In this document: positions 48,470 to 56,902 of the stretch, in pieces
Layout: each line of letters begins with the position of its first letter
How positions within the stretch are numbered: position 1 is the stretch's first letter
Source of the DNA: Photobacterium aquimaris
GTDB lineage: Bacteria > Pseudomonadota > Gammaproteobacteria > Enterobacterales > Vibrionaceae
Assembly: GCF_002954455.1 (NCBI RefSeq)
Contig: NZ_MSCC01000002.1
Span: 159,501 to 223,500, forward strand
DNA length: 64,000 bases
Direction: 5' to 3'
The notes under the pieces: model-generated
Database searches by the model: none
Seen by the model: only the letters and a program-made list of their open reading frames with translations
What the model was told of the DNA's origin: nothing
Translations under genes and position numbers: made by a program

Positions 48470-49185
48470 CAAAAATACAGTTATACTTTTTTTGATTACA
48501 TAAACGCCAAAACGGTAGGTGTTATTACCTGTCCAATCTATGGAAATTTTCAACAACGGTCAGATGTTCATCTCGCTGAATATGGTTACCAAGCCTGTTC
48601 TGGCACCAAAAAGTTGACTATTGGTCAATTTATTGAGTGCGCTAACACCATTCATGGCAAAAAATATACTTACCAAGAATTGGTATATAACGGTACATTA
48701 CAGAAAGGGAGTACCCACTGTCAGATTCACGGTATTTTTAACCAAACACCAAACGCACACCTAGCATGAAAAGGGGGTCCAACGTGGGCTTCACTGCACT
48801 TATTATCACAAAGTAACTACATTAAGAAAACAACTCAAGTTCATAACAACCTTTATAAATATGATCATTTCATCTATACAGGAGTACTTCACAAAAGGGT
48901 TATAACATGCGCTATTCATGGCGATTTTAGTCAACGAGCTGATGCACATTTACGTGGTTCAGGATGCTCTAAATGTATAAAAAACAGCCAAAGAAGACCA
49001 CTAAACAGTTCATCGCCAGTGCAAAATAAATTCATGGTAGCGCTATAATTATTCATTACTTGAATATATAAACATAAGAACAAAAGGCATTATTATTTGC
49101 AGGGTTCATGGTGAGTTCTTGCAATTACCAACCAATAATTTAGCTGGAAATTAGTATCAAAAATATGCTCTGTTACGAAGAAAAA
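48470..49185 (+). pseudogene. Decayed protein with repeated zinc-ribbon units (endonuclease-associated type)
   Basis: At least four degenerate units of the pattern YxYxxxxYxxxxxKxxIxCxIHGxFxQxxxxHLxGxGCxxC can be followed on the plus strand in shifting frames. Examples are VGVITCPIYGNFQQRSDVHL, then CQIHGIFNQTPNAHLA and a TGA, then VITCAIHGDFSQRADAHLRG with SGCSKC, then IIICRVHGEFLQLPTNNLAG with a stop. Several His and Cys positions have become Tyr (CPIY, GYQAC, YQKY). Units of this type occur in phage and mobile homing-endonuclease-like proteins of marine bacteria. The gene is dead here. Confidence 0.65.
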
Positions 49186-49552
49186 AATCCAATAATATTA
49201 ATAAACAGCCACCGATTAAGTTATTACAGTCATATTAATAATAAACGGCCAACAATAATTAAGTTGTTACTTCATCATCATTATAATATTCAACTCATTT
49301 GAACATCATAATAAGCAACACTTATTCTATATAAAGCAACGCCTTTATTCTCAGTCGGTGCCATTTAGTTTGTCATATATTCAACGTTAAAATTATTAAA
49401 TACCTTTACGGCTGTTAATATTGTTAGCTTATATTTGAATGTCAAATTTTGCTTGCCACTACTAAAACAACATAGAGGATCACCGTATTGTCAGTTACAC
49501 TAGGCACTAATAACGACGTACCTTTAAATAAGTCACTAAGACGGCATATAAC
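49186..49552. other. Intergenic region with a degenerate tandem duplication
   Basis: A 33-39-base segment (ATATTAATAAACAGCCACC... and ATATTAATAATAAACGGCCA..., both ending ATTAAGTT-TTAC) occurs twice at 49195-49227 and 49232-49270. The remainder is AT-rich, with nothing recognised. Confidence 0.4.
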
Positions 49553-49765
49553 ATGACACAGAAAAATAACCCGCTACACGGCATTACGTTAGAGAAAGTA
49601 TTGATTGAACTTGTTGAGCATTATGGCTGGAATGAATTAGGGGCACGGATTAACATTCGTTGCTTTAATGATGATCCAAGCATCAAATCAAGCCTCAAAT
49701 TTTTACGTAAGACCGAATGGGCACGTACAAAAGTTGAAAGCTTATACCTTGATATGGTCCGCTAA
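49553..49765 (+). CDS. VF530-family (DUF2132) protein
   Basis: A 70-residue protein matching the VF530/DUF2132 family across its length: [20 protein letters not shown], then [14 protein letters not shown], then [21 protein letters not shown]. The family is common in Vibrionaceae; its structure is a small helical DNA-binding-like fold, and the role is unknown. It is a single gene followed by a terminator. Confidence 0.85.
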   Translation: MTQKNNPLHGITLEKVLIELVEHYGWNELGARINIRCFNDDPSIKSSLKFLRKTEWARTKVESLYLDMVR

Positions 49766-49781
49766 CTATCACGAATAAAAA

Positions 49782-49824
49782 AGCCGCGATATTCATCACT
49801 CATTGAATGTTGAATATCACGGCT
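49782..49824. terminator. Bidirectional terminator
   Basis: AGCCG-C-GATATTCA and TGAATATC-A-CGGCT form a long hairpin with A/T tracts, between the convergent VF530 and FAD-enzyme genes. Confidence 0.85.
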
Positions 49825-49840
49825 AGTTAGATGTCATTAC

Positions 49841-51091
49841 TTAATCTGCACAAAGGGCTGCAACAACCGCTAATCGACGTTGCGATTGAGTCACAAACGG
49901 ATTGTTAGTATCCCATGCATAACCTGCAAGAATAGCGCAAATCATTTGTTTAATTTTACGATCAGGATTGGAATGAAAAATCACACGCTGTAGCTCACCT
50001 GAATACCATCCTTCTACATAGGTACGAAACGTATCAACACCTAACATAAGAGGTTGTGCATAATCGCATTGCCAATCAACCTTCTCACCGGCGAATGAAC
50101 GCGTTAATGCTTTGGCTGCTAATTGCGCTGATTTCATTGCAATAGTGACACCTGAAGAAAATACCGGATCTAAAAACTCGCCAGCATTCCCCAATAAAGC
50201 GTAATTAGAGGTTGCCAATTGAGTGACATTAGCAGAATAACCTTCAATGATTGCAGCTGTTATTGGGTATTCAGCCGCAGCTAAAAGTGTTGCTAGCCCC
50301 GGTTCTTCATTAACTAACTGTTTTAATACTGCGATTGAATCATCACCATAACTGGCCAGCCACTGTGGTGGAGCAACCACCCCCAGTGAGCAGGTACCGT
50401 TACTGAACGGGATCAACCAATACCATACATCAGCAGAGTGTGGATGGACGGATATTAAAATCTTATTACGATCATAATCAACCGAACAATCTTCGCCATC
50501 AATATGATCGATAACATGACAAAATATAGCTTGGCGTGGTGGCAAGTGTGATGGCTTCTCTAACGCCAGTAACCGTGGTAATACTCGCCCAAAACCACTG
50601 GCATCTAATACAAAGTCAGCTTCTAATGTATATGATTTTTTATCAGCTCTAGCGACAGTAAGCACTGACTTATATTCTAAGCATTCAATCGCTTCAACGG
50701 TGTGTTCGTAACGAATCTCAACGCCTTGAGTAACCGCCTCATCAGCTAATACTTTATCAAACTGTCCTCGCTGAACTTGGTAAGTTGTTGCAGGTCCGAC
50801 TGTGAATTTATCGTTAAAGTCAAAAGTGGTATACCTATCTTGATGACGAAACGCTGCCCCATCTTTAAACTGAAATCCCGCAGCCGTAACAGCATCAAGC
50901 ATCTTTGCTTGCTCTATCACCTCCATACATGCAGGTAATAAACTTTCACCAATTGAAAAACGTGGAAAGGTGCTTTTTTCTAGCACAATAACGTCAATCT
51001 GTTGTTGATGTAATAATGCTGCAGCAACAGCTCCAGAAGGGCCTGCACCGATAATCACGACTTGCGTACGCTGTTGTTGAGTCACAATCAC
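49841..51091 (-). CDS. FAD-dependent oxidoreductase with halogenase-like motifs (APE cluster)
   Basis: A 416-residue flavoprotein. The FAD-binding GAGPSGAVAAALL (from residue 15) and FPRFSIGESLLP are followed by GFQFKDGAAF (Lys76) and VWYWLIPF (residues 222-229). The last two match the catalytic Lys and the WxWxIP motif of flavin-dependent halogenases, but such motifs also occur in related monooxygenases of this superfamily. DPVFSSGVTIAMKSA is the C-terminal FAD block. It is cotranscribed with the methyltransferase gene and diverges from the aryl-polyene core genes, so it probably modifies the aryl head group (hydroxylation or halogenation). Confidence 0.75.
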   Translation of the reverse strand: MIVTQQQRTQVVIIGAGPSGAVAAALLHQQQIDVIVLEKSTFPRFSIGESLLPACMEVIEQAKMLDAVTAAGFQFKDGAAFRHQDRYTTFDFNDKFTVGPATTYQVQRGQFDKVLADEAVTQGVEIRYEHTVEAIECLEYKSVLTVARADKKSYTLEADFVLDASGFGRVLPRLLALEKPSHLPPRQAIFCHVIDHIDGEDCSVDYDRNKILISVHPHSADVWYWLIPFSNGTCSLGVVAPPQWLASYGDDSIAVLKQLVNEEPGLATLLAAAEYPITAAIIEGYSANVTQLATSNYALLGNAGEFLDPVFSSGVTIAMKSAQLAAKALTRSFAGEKVDWQCDYAQPLMLGVDTFRTYVEGWYSGELQRVIFHSNPDRKIKQMICAILAGYAWDTNNPFVTQSQRRLAVVAALCAD

Positions 51092-51101
51092 TATCCTTAT
51101 T

Positions 51102-52169
51102 TTATCCTGCTTGTAGCGTTAGTAACGTATGGCCTAAGCCAATATCGTCTTCGCGTTCTGTCACAATAAAACCAGCTTCTGCTACCAACTCTAGAAAATC
51201 TTCACTACGATAAAAGCGACTATTTCCATTCGCTAAACAAGTAAAGTATAGCGAGGTCGCATTTAAACAATAAGAGGCAGCTTCATAACGCTGAGCATCC
51301 CAAAATAATTCTAAAATATACACTTTGGCATCAAGGCGCATTGCTTGCCTTACACGACGTAAAATACTTAAAATTTCCATCGGTGAAAAACAATCTAAAA
51401 ACTGGCTCATCCACCACACATCAGCCCCTTGAGGTAAAGCTTGATTGCGATCAAGCATATCAACGGCATAACCCTTAATACGTTCAGAAAATCCGGCCTG
51501 CTGTGCATGTTCAAGGGCTACAGCTATCTGTTGAGGTAAATCAATAATCGTCACTTCGACATCTTTATTATGCTGACAGCATTGTAATGCCCACTTGCCG
51601 GTATTACCGCCGATATCAAAAATTCGCAATGGTGGCTGAGTAAAAACTTTATTTAATAACAACGGAAATGAACGATCAGAATAAAAATGATCAAATGCAA
51701 ACCAACTTTGTTTCGCTTGAGACGGTAATTGTGATAACCCCTGGTATATGGTTGACCAATCACCGAGTTCTTTAAGCCCAGCCGGTTTACCCTGTTGAAT
51801 AGATTCCGTTAAATGCATCATTGCGGCGTAACAAACATCTGCCGTAAAGTCCATATTGGCATTGGTCATACCATCATGTAATAAAAAATAGCCAAGGTTA
51901 GCTAAACAATATCTGTCCTGCTGCCAAGTGACAATATGAGCACCTAACGCCATGTCTAATAAGACTTTAACACCATATTCTGAGACCTCGGTCGCGACGG
52001 AAATTTGCTCAGCACTAAGTCCTTTTTTACCCGCATCATCCAATACTTGTAATATTTTTAAATCACGTAATGTTCGAGCAGTATGAAAAACAATTGGCGA
52101 AAAAGCTAATTTTTGAGCTTCTGTTTTCGCCGCTAATGCATTGAATGGATCGTTAGTAAAACCTGTCAC
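51102..52169 (-). CDS. SAM-dependent methyltransferase (O-methyltransferase type)
   Basis: A 355-residue enzyme with an N-terminal winged-helix dimerisation domain (LKILQVLDDAGKKGLSAEQI) and a Rossmann SAM domain (RIFDIGGNTGKWALQC, then VTIIDLPQQIAVA). Architecture is that of small-molecule O/C-methyltransferases. It is 10 bases upstream of the FAD enzyme gene and diverges from the core cluster; methylation of the aryl head group, known for aryl polyenes, is the likely job. Confidence 0.8.
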   Translation of the reverse strand: MTGFTNDPFNALAAKTEAQKLAFSPIVFHTARTLRDLKILQVLDDAGKKGLSAEQISVATEVSEYGVKVLLDMALGAHIVTWQQDRYCLANLGYFLLHDGMTNANMDFTADVCYAAMMHLTESIQQGKPAGLKELGDWSTIYQGLSQLPSQAKQSWFAFDHFYSDRSFPLLLNKVFTQPPLRIFDIGGNTGKWALQCCQHNKDVEVTIIDLPQQIAVALEHAQQAGFSERIKGYAVDMLDRNQALPQGADVWWMSQFLDCFSPMEILSILRRVRQAMRLDAKVYILELFWDAQRYEAASYCLNATSLYFTCLANGNSRFYRSEDFLELVAEAGFIVTEREDDIGLGHTLLTLQAG

Positions 52170-52424
52170 ACTGAGCCTATAATCAAAGTGGAAATAAATG
52201 ATATCGCTATTTTAATGGGCTGATTTCAAGATGTACTGTTTAAAAACAAACAATATTAATAATTGCGACAATAGCAACAATCTAAAAAATACCTCATCAA
52301 AATAAAAAGATTTAATTAATGCTGATAAATTAAACAGTTATCAAATTGATTTAATGATAAACTTTATTTTTATTTGTCTTATTGCTAACAATGCCCTAAT
52401 TATGTCGCTGTTTGTGTGGAGTAT

Positions 52425-53162
52425 ATGAATACCATTCATTTCAATATTGACCATTGGATTGCCCTAGCCCCAGGTTTAGCAACCCAACAAGATTGGCAGA
52501 GTTGGGCTAACACCCCATCACTAATAGATCCTCAACCACCAGCAGCAGATAAAATTCCCCCGATGATGCGCCGCCGTATGAGTCCACTGAGTAAATTGGC
52601 ACTGCAAGCCGCTTTGATGGTCACTGAATCAAATAGTATCGATTATATTGTTTTTGCCAGTCGTCATGGCGAATTACACCGTACCGTCGATTTAATTAAC
52701 AATATTATTAATGGTGATGACGCTTCACCGATTGCTTTTTCACAATCAGTCCATAATACCGCAGCAGGTTTATACACTATTGCCACTAAGCAACCCATCG
52801 CAGTAACATCATTAGCTGGCGGCGAGAACAACCTTCATATGGCACTGATTGAAGTCGCCTGTTATCTCAATCAATACCCACAGCATCGTGTATTAGTGGT
52901 CGATTTTGATCAACCATTACCGACACCATACCAACAGTTTGAACATCATCACTATCCAAGCTTTGCACTCGCGATGGTGGTATCAAAAGGCCATAACTAC
53001 CAGTTAAATTGGCAACAAACAACCACATTAACCACTCAACGCCACCATACTGTGAGTTGTTATCCACAAACACTGACGATAATTAAGCATCTTGCTAATC
53101 AGAATACTCAATGGTCTATTGAGGCTCAAAATCAACACTGGCTGTGGCAACATCAATCATGA
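52425..53162 (+). CDS. apeC: Ketosynthase-like chain-length-factor subunit (ApeC type)
   Basis: A 245-residue beta-ketoacyl-synthase N-terminal-like protein. It has SRHGELHRTVDLINNI, SPIAFSQSVHNTAAGLYTIA and SLAGGENNLHMALIEVA but no active-site Cys, as in the chain-length-factor-like partner of the APE ketosynthase. The partner ketosynthase must lie beyond the window. ATG 52425 has GGAG close by; the frame begins with GTG 52416. It overlaps the next gene at ATGA. Confidence 0.8.
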   Translation: MNTIHFNIDHWIALAPGLATQQDWQSWANTPSLIDPQPPAADKIPPMMRRRMSPLSKLALQAALMVTESNSIDYIVFASRHGELHRTVDLINNIINGDDASPIAFSQSVHNTAAGLYTIATKQPIAVTSLAGGENNLHMALIEVACYLNQYPQHRVLVVDFDQPLPTPYQQFEHHHYPSFALAMVVSKGHNYQLNWQQTTTLTTQRHHTVSCYPQTLTIIKHLANQNTQWSIEAQNQHWLWQHQS

Positions 53163-53941
53163 CAGCAGTTTCTATCACTCAGTGGCTTAATAAATGTTGG
53201 CGGCTTATTGCAACCGGTGGCTGTTTTGCTCTGTTTGGCTGTGGTGCATTAGTGCTTACTTTTATTGTATTCCCGATAATATCAGGACTCAGTAAAAATG
53301 CTCAGCAACGAGAAATGAAAGTACAAACCATTATTCAGCGCACGTTTGATTTTTTTTGTCGTACGATGCGATTTTTAAAAGTGATTGATTATCGGTTTGA
53401 TAATTTAGCCGCACTGCAAGCTGATAAGCAATGCGTCATTGTTGCCAATCATCCCAGCTTAATTGACTATGTACTCATTGCATCGCAGTTGCCTCAATGC
53501 GATTGCCTTGTTAAAGCTGCTATTTGGCATAATCCTTTTATTAAGGGCATTGTTAAGGCCGCGGGTTATATTCCTAACCGCGATCCTGAGTCACTATTAG
53601 ATATCTGTAATCAACGTTTGCAACAAGGTAATGTATTACTGATATTTCCAGAAGGTACTCGAACAACTACCACTGCAGCGGCAAAATTACGGCGTGGAGC
53701 GGCACAAATCGCGATACGTAGTCAGGTTAATATACGAGTGATTCATATAACGGTATCGCCGAGCTTTTTAACTAAAGAGCAAAAGTGGTATCAAATACCC
53801 GACCAAAAACCCTTTTTTTTAATTGAAGTAAAAAATAAAATCAGTGTCACACCGTATTTAGCCGAGCATCACTCTCCAACTACAGCAGCTCGACAACTTA
53901 ATAAACATTTAGCCAGTGCTATTTTTCCAACCGATAGTTAA
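53159..53941 (+). CDS. Lysophosphatidate-acyltransferase-like enzyme (APE cluster)
   Basis: A 260-residue PlsC-like acyltransferase with an N-terminal membrane helix, NHPSLIDYVLI (the HxxxxD motif) and IFPEGTRT. It starts in the ATGA overlap with apeC. In aryl-polyene clusters (gene-order position of apeD) this enzyme is thought to join the polyene or an acyl chain to a lipid anchor; its acceptor is not known. The GTG at 53144 is an alternative, less likely start. Confidence 0.85.
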   Translation: MTAVSITQWLNKCWRLIATGGCFALFGCGALVLTFIVFPIISGLSKNAQQREMKVQTIIQRTFDFFCRTMRFLKVIDYRFDNLAALQADKQCVIVANHPSLIDYVLIASQLPQCDCLVKAAIWHNPFIKGIVKAAGYIPNRDPESLLDICNQRLQQGNVLLIFPEGTRTTTTAAAKLRRGAAQIAIRSQVNIRVIHITVSPSFLTKEQKWYQIPDQKPFFLIEVKNKISVTPYLAEHHSPTTAARQLNKHLASAIFPTDS

Positions 53942-53984
53942 GCTACATTTATACTGTCGTTAACCTTAACCAGAAGTAGGTAAT

Positions 53985-54242
53985 ATGGAACAACTACATA
54001 CAGAATTAAAAACATTAATTATCGATGTGTTAAATTTGGAAGATATTACCGTTGAGGATATCGATACCCATGCCCCTCTGTTTAACGATGGCCTCGGGTT
54101 AGATTCTATTGATGCCCTCGAACTTGGACTAGCAATCAAGAAAACATACAATATTGTTATTGATGCAGATGACACTAACACGCGTCAACATTTTGCATCT
54201 GTGGCCAATCTTGCTGATTATATCTTCCAGAACAAAGCGTAA
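53985..54242 (+). CDS. apeE: Acyl carrier protein (first of two)
   Basis: An 85-residue ACP with the phosphopantetheine Ser in GLGLDSIDALELG, acidic overall. It follows the acyltransferase and precedes a second ACP by 5 bases. It should carry the growing polyene chain. AGTAGGTAAT precedes its ATG. Confidence 0.92.
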   Translation: MEQLHTELKTLIIDVLNLEDITVEDIDTHAPLFNDGLGLDSIDALELGLAIKKTYNIVIDADDTNTRQHFASVANLADYIFQNKA

Positions 54243-54247
54243 TTATT

Positions 54248-54502
54248 ATGACTCAAATGAATAACGACCAGATTTTTGACCAAGTTAAAGCACTTTTAGT
54301 TGAGCTGTTTGAGCTTGATGCTAGCGATATCCATTTAGACTCACATCTTTATCAAGATCTTGATCTTGATAGCATTGATGCCGTTGATCTCGTTGTACGT
54401 TTACAAAATTTGACCGGTAAAAAAATTCAAGCAGATGAGTTTAAAACGGTACGTACAGTTAATGATGTTGTTATCGCTGTTGCTGATTTACTTAAGGCTT
54501 AA
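54248..54502 (+). CDS. apeF: Acyl carrier protein (second of two)
   Basis: An 84-residue ACP with DLDLDSIDAVDLVV around the modified Ser. The pair of different ACPs is a hallmark of aryl-polyene clusters, in which they have separate chain-elongation and chain-start roles. Confidence 0.92.
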   Translation: MTQMNNDQIFDQVKALLVELFELDASDIHLDSHLYQDLDLDSIDAVDLVVRLQNLTGKKIQADEFKTVRTVNDVVIAVADLLKA

Positions 54503-54504
54503 TA

Positions 54505-55074
54505 ATGATAATGCGTCTGCTAACAATATTGTCAGCATTAGCGTTAATTGCTTACCCCGTTGCCGTTTATTACGGTATTAGTCGTTGGGGAATAGTAACC
54601 GTTGGTGCTTTATTGGCAGTATTTTTTATTGTTCGAATTATCGCAGCGAAGCAGACGCAACTTAAAGAACTAAAATATATTGGCTGGTTAAGCGGTGGCG
54701 CAGGCATTACCTTAGTCACATTAGGTGCACTTTTTCGGCAGCATGGGTTGTTGCTCTATTACCCCGTTATTGTCAATGCACTAATGCTAGGGCTATTTAG
54801 TAGCAGTTTATGGCAACAACAAAGCTTAATCGAGCGGATTGCACGCTTACAAGAACCCGATTTACCTGCTAGCGGTGTAAGCTACACCCGTAAAGTGACG
54901 AAGATATGGTGCGTATTTTTTATTATCAATGGCACTATTGCTTTCATTACTTGTCTGATGTCATTACACATCTGGACATTATATAACGGTTTTATCAGCT
55001 ATATATTAGCAGGCAGCTTATTTGGCACTGAGTGGGTATTTCGCCAGTGGTATCGCCGTAAAAACACCGATTAA
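54505..55074 (+). CDS. COG4648-type membrane protein (APE cluster)
   Basis: A 189-residue inner-membrane protein with about five helices. It corresponds by position to apeG in the enteric cluster. It starts 2 bases after the second ACP. Function unknown; a role in product export or lipid transfer is possible. Confidence 0.75.
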   Translation: MIMRLLTILSALALIAYPVAVYYGISRWGIVTVGALLAVFFIVRIIAAKQTQLKELKYIGWLSGGAGITLVTLGALFRQHGLLLYYPVIVNALMLGLFSSSLWQQQSLIERIARLQEPDLPASGVSYTRKVTKIWCVFFIINGTIAFITCLMSLHIWTLYNGFISYILAGSLFGTEWVFRQWYRRKNTD

Positions 55075-55113
55075 GTAAGCACTAACTTTTATTATAAACC
55101 CTCGAGAACGGTC

Positions 55114-56517
55114 ATGGATACAGCTATAACACCTGCTGCATTAATTTCACTATCGACTTTAATGCAACGCCCTACTCATCATCTTAATCCGGTGGCAATT
55201 AATGGTTTCAGCCAGCATTCATGGACGCAGTTTCGAGCTGATGTTTTTGGTTTAAGCCAGCAATTAGCACACATAGAACAATCGCGGATTGCGGTTTGTT
55301 GTAAAGATAGCTACGTGTTTGCGGTCGCTTTTATGGCGGTTATTCATGCAAATAAGCAACTGATATTACCCAGCAATCATCAACCCGCAGCACTGGCTGA
55401 ATTAAGTGCGCATTTTGATGTGCTGTTACATGATGCAGAAATGGTTATTGGTGTCTCATTAGCCGCCATCAATATCTCAACCTTACTCAATGAGCCACAG
55501 CAACCAGCTGTAGCTGAAGTGTTTTTTTCAGCACTCACGCTAACTGATATTGAATTAACTTTGTTTACCTCTGGTTCAAGTGGCACTCCTAAAGCGATCA
55601 TTAAAACCCTCGATTTACTGGATAACGAAATCGCTCAACTGGAAACTATTTGGGGTCAACAATTACGCCACAGCCATATTTGCAGTACGGTCTCGCATCA
55701 ACATATTTATGGCTTATTATTTCGTGTACTGTGGCCGTTATGTAGCGGACGTAGTTTTGATTGCTTTAATCTTGAATATCCTGAACAGGTCACTGCACAA
55801 GCTTCAACCAATAACACCTTAATCAGTAGTCCAGCATTATTAAAGCGCCTCAATAATCATGTCACAACTACACCGTACAAGGCGATATTTTCATCTGGCG
55901 GCCCTCTGCCCTTTCTTGCGGCACAACAGTGTCGACAATTATGTAAGACACTGCCTTTTGAAGTGTTTGGCAGTACTGAAACTGGGGGAATTGGTTATCG
56001 CCAGCAACAGCAGCCCACCACGCCATGGTCACGTTTTAAGGTGGTTAAGATTGCGCTCAATGTTGAGCAATGCTTAAAAATTTGCTCTCCTTTTGTCGAT
56101 GCCAAACATTGGTATCAGACTTGTGATCACTGTGTACTGGTTGACGATGATCATTTTGAACTCAAAGGCCGCACTGATCGCGTCATTAAAATTGAAGAAA
56201 AACGCATATCGCTCACTGAAATTGAACAGCGATTGTGCCAACTTGAATCGATCAACGAAGCAGCAGTCCTACCGTTAGAGTATCAGCAACGAATACACAT
56301 TGGTGCGGTGATCACTCTAACTGTACAAGGTGTTGAGCAACTAGAGCAGATGGGAAAAGGTAAATTTTGGTTACTGTTACGTCAACAATTACGCCAATGG
56401 ATAGAGCCTATCGCTATTCCTCGTCATTTTCGCCCAGTGACTGAAATTCCCTTAAATAGCCAAGGCAAACGACTGATTCGTGATCTTGAAAATCTGTTTA
56501 ACATTCCTAATCAATAA
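55114..56517 (+). CDS. apeH: AMP-dependent acyl-ACP/CoA ligase
   Basis: A 467-residue ANL-superfamily ligase. The P-loop-like TLFTSGSSGTPKAIIKTL, EVFGSTETGGIGYRQ and the C-terminal hinge ELKGRTDRVIKIEEKRISLTEIE are present. It should activate the aryl starter acid (hydroxycinnamate or hydroxybenzoate type) for loading on an ACP. Located between the membrane protein and dehydratase genes. Confidence 0.88.
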   Translation: MDTAITPAALISLSTLMQRPTHHLNPVAINGFSQHSWTQFRADVFGLSQQLAHIEQSRIAVCCKDSYVFAVAFMAVIHANKQLILPSNHQPAALAELSAHFDVLLHDAEMVIGVSLAAINISTLLNEPQQPAVAEVFFSALTLTDIELTLFTSGSSGTPKAIIKTLDLLDNEIAQLETIWGQQLRHSHICSTVSHQHIYGLLFRVLWPLCSGRSFDCFNLEYPEQVTAQASTNNTLISSPALLKRLNNHVTTTPYKAIFSSGGPLPFLAAQQCRQLCKTLPFEVFGSTETGGIGYRQQQQPTTPWSRFKVVKIALNVEQCLKICSPFVDAKHWYQTCDHCVLVDDDHFELKGRTDRVIKIEEKRISLTEIEQRLCQLESINEAAVLPLEYQQRIHIGAVITLTVQGVEQLEQMGKGKFWLLLRQQLRQWIEPIAIPRHFRPVTEIPLNSQGKRLIRDLENLFNIPNQ

Positions 56518-56530
56518 GTAATAACGACCA

Positions 56531-56902
56531 ATGAATAGACCAATGCCGACTTTAGTTGACCGTCATATTGTTGACCATCATGCTGTTATGACTTTATGTG
56601 TCGATAGTGAATTAGATGATTTTAAGGGCCACTTTCCAAACTTTGCGTTGTTACCTGGTGTTAGCCAGCTTGACTGGGCGGTCCATTTTGCACGGGATTG
56701 TTTTCAAAATATGCCAACCGCGTTTGGAGGAATGGATGTGATTAAATTTCAACAACCCATTTTACCCAACAGCACCATCAACCTGACGCTTGATTGGATC
56801 GTTGACAAACAAAAATTACATTTTAGCTTTAGTTCTACAACGCCTGAAAACGAACAAGTCATTCACTCTTCTGGCAGAATAAGCATGAGAGCTGCAGCAT
56901 GA
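56531..56902 (+). CDS. apeI: 3-hydroxyacyl-ACP dehydratase (hotdog fold, ApeI type)
   Basis: A 123-residue FabZ/FabA-like dehydratase with FKGHFPNFALLPGVSQLDW, the catalytic-His motif and the substrate tunnel. It would remove water to form the conjugated double bonds; the known enzyme works with a second dehydratase (ApeP), expected downstream of the window. It overlaps the next gene by 4 bases. Confidence 0.88.
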   Translation: MNRPMPTLVDRHIVDHHAVMTLCVDSELDDFKGHFPNFALLPGVSQLDWAVHFARDCFQNMPTAFGGMDVIKFQQPILPNSTINLTLDWIVDKQKLHFSFSSTTPENEQVIHSSGRISMRAAA

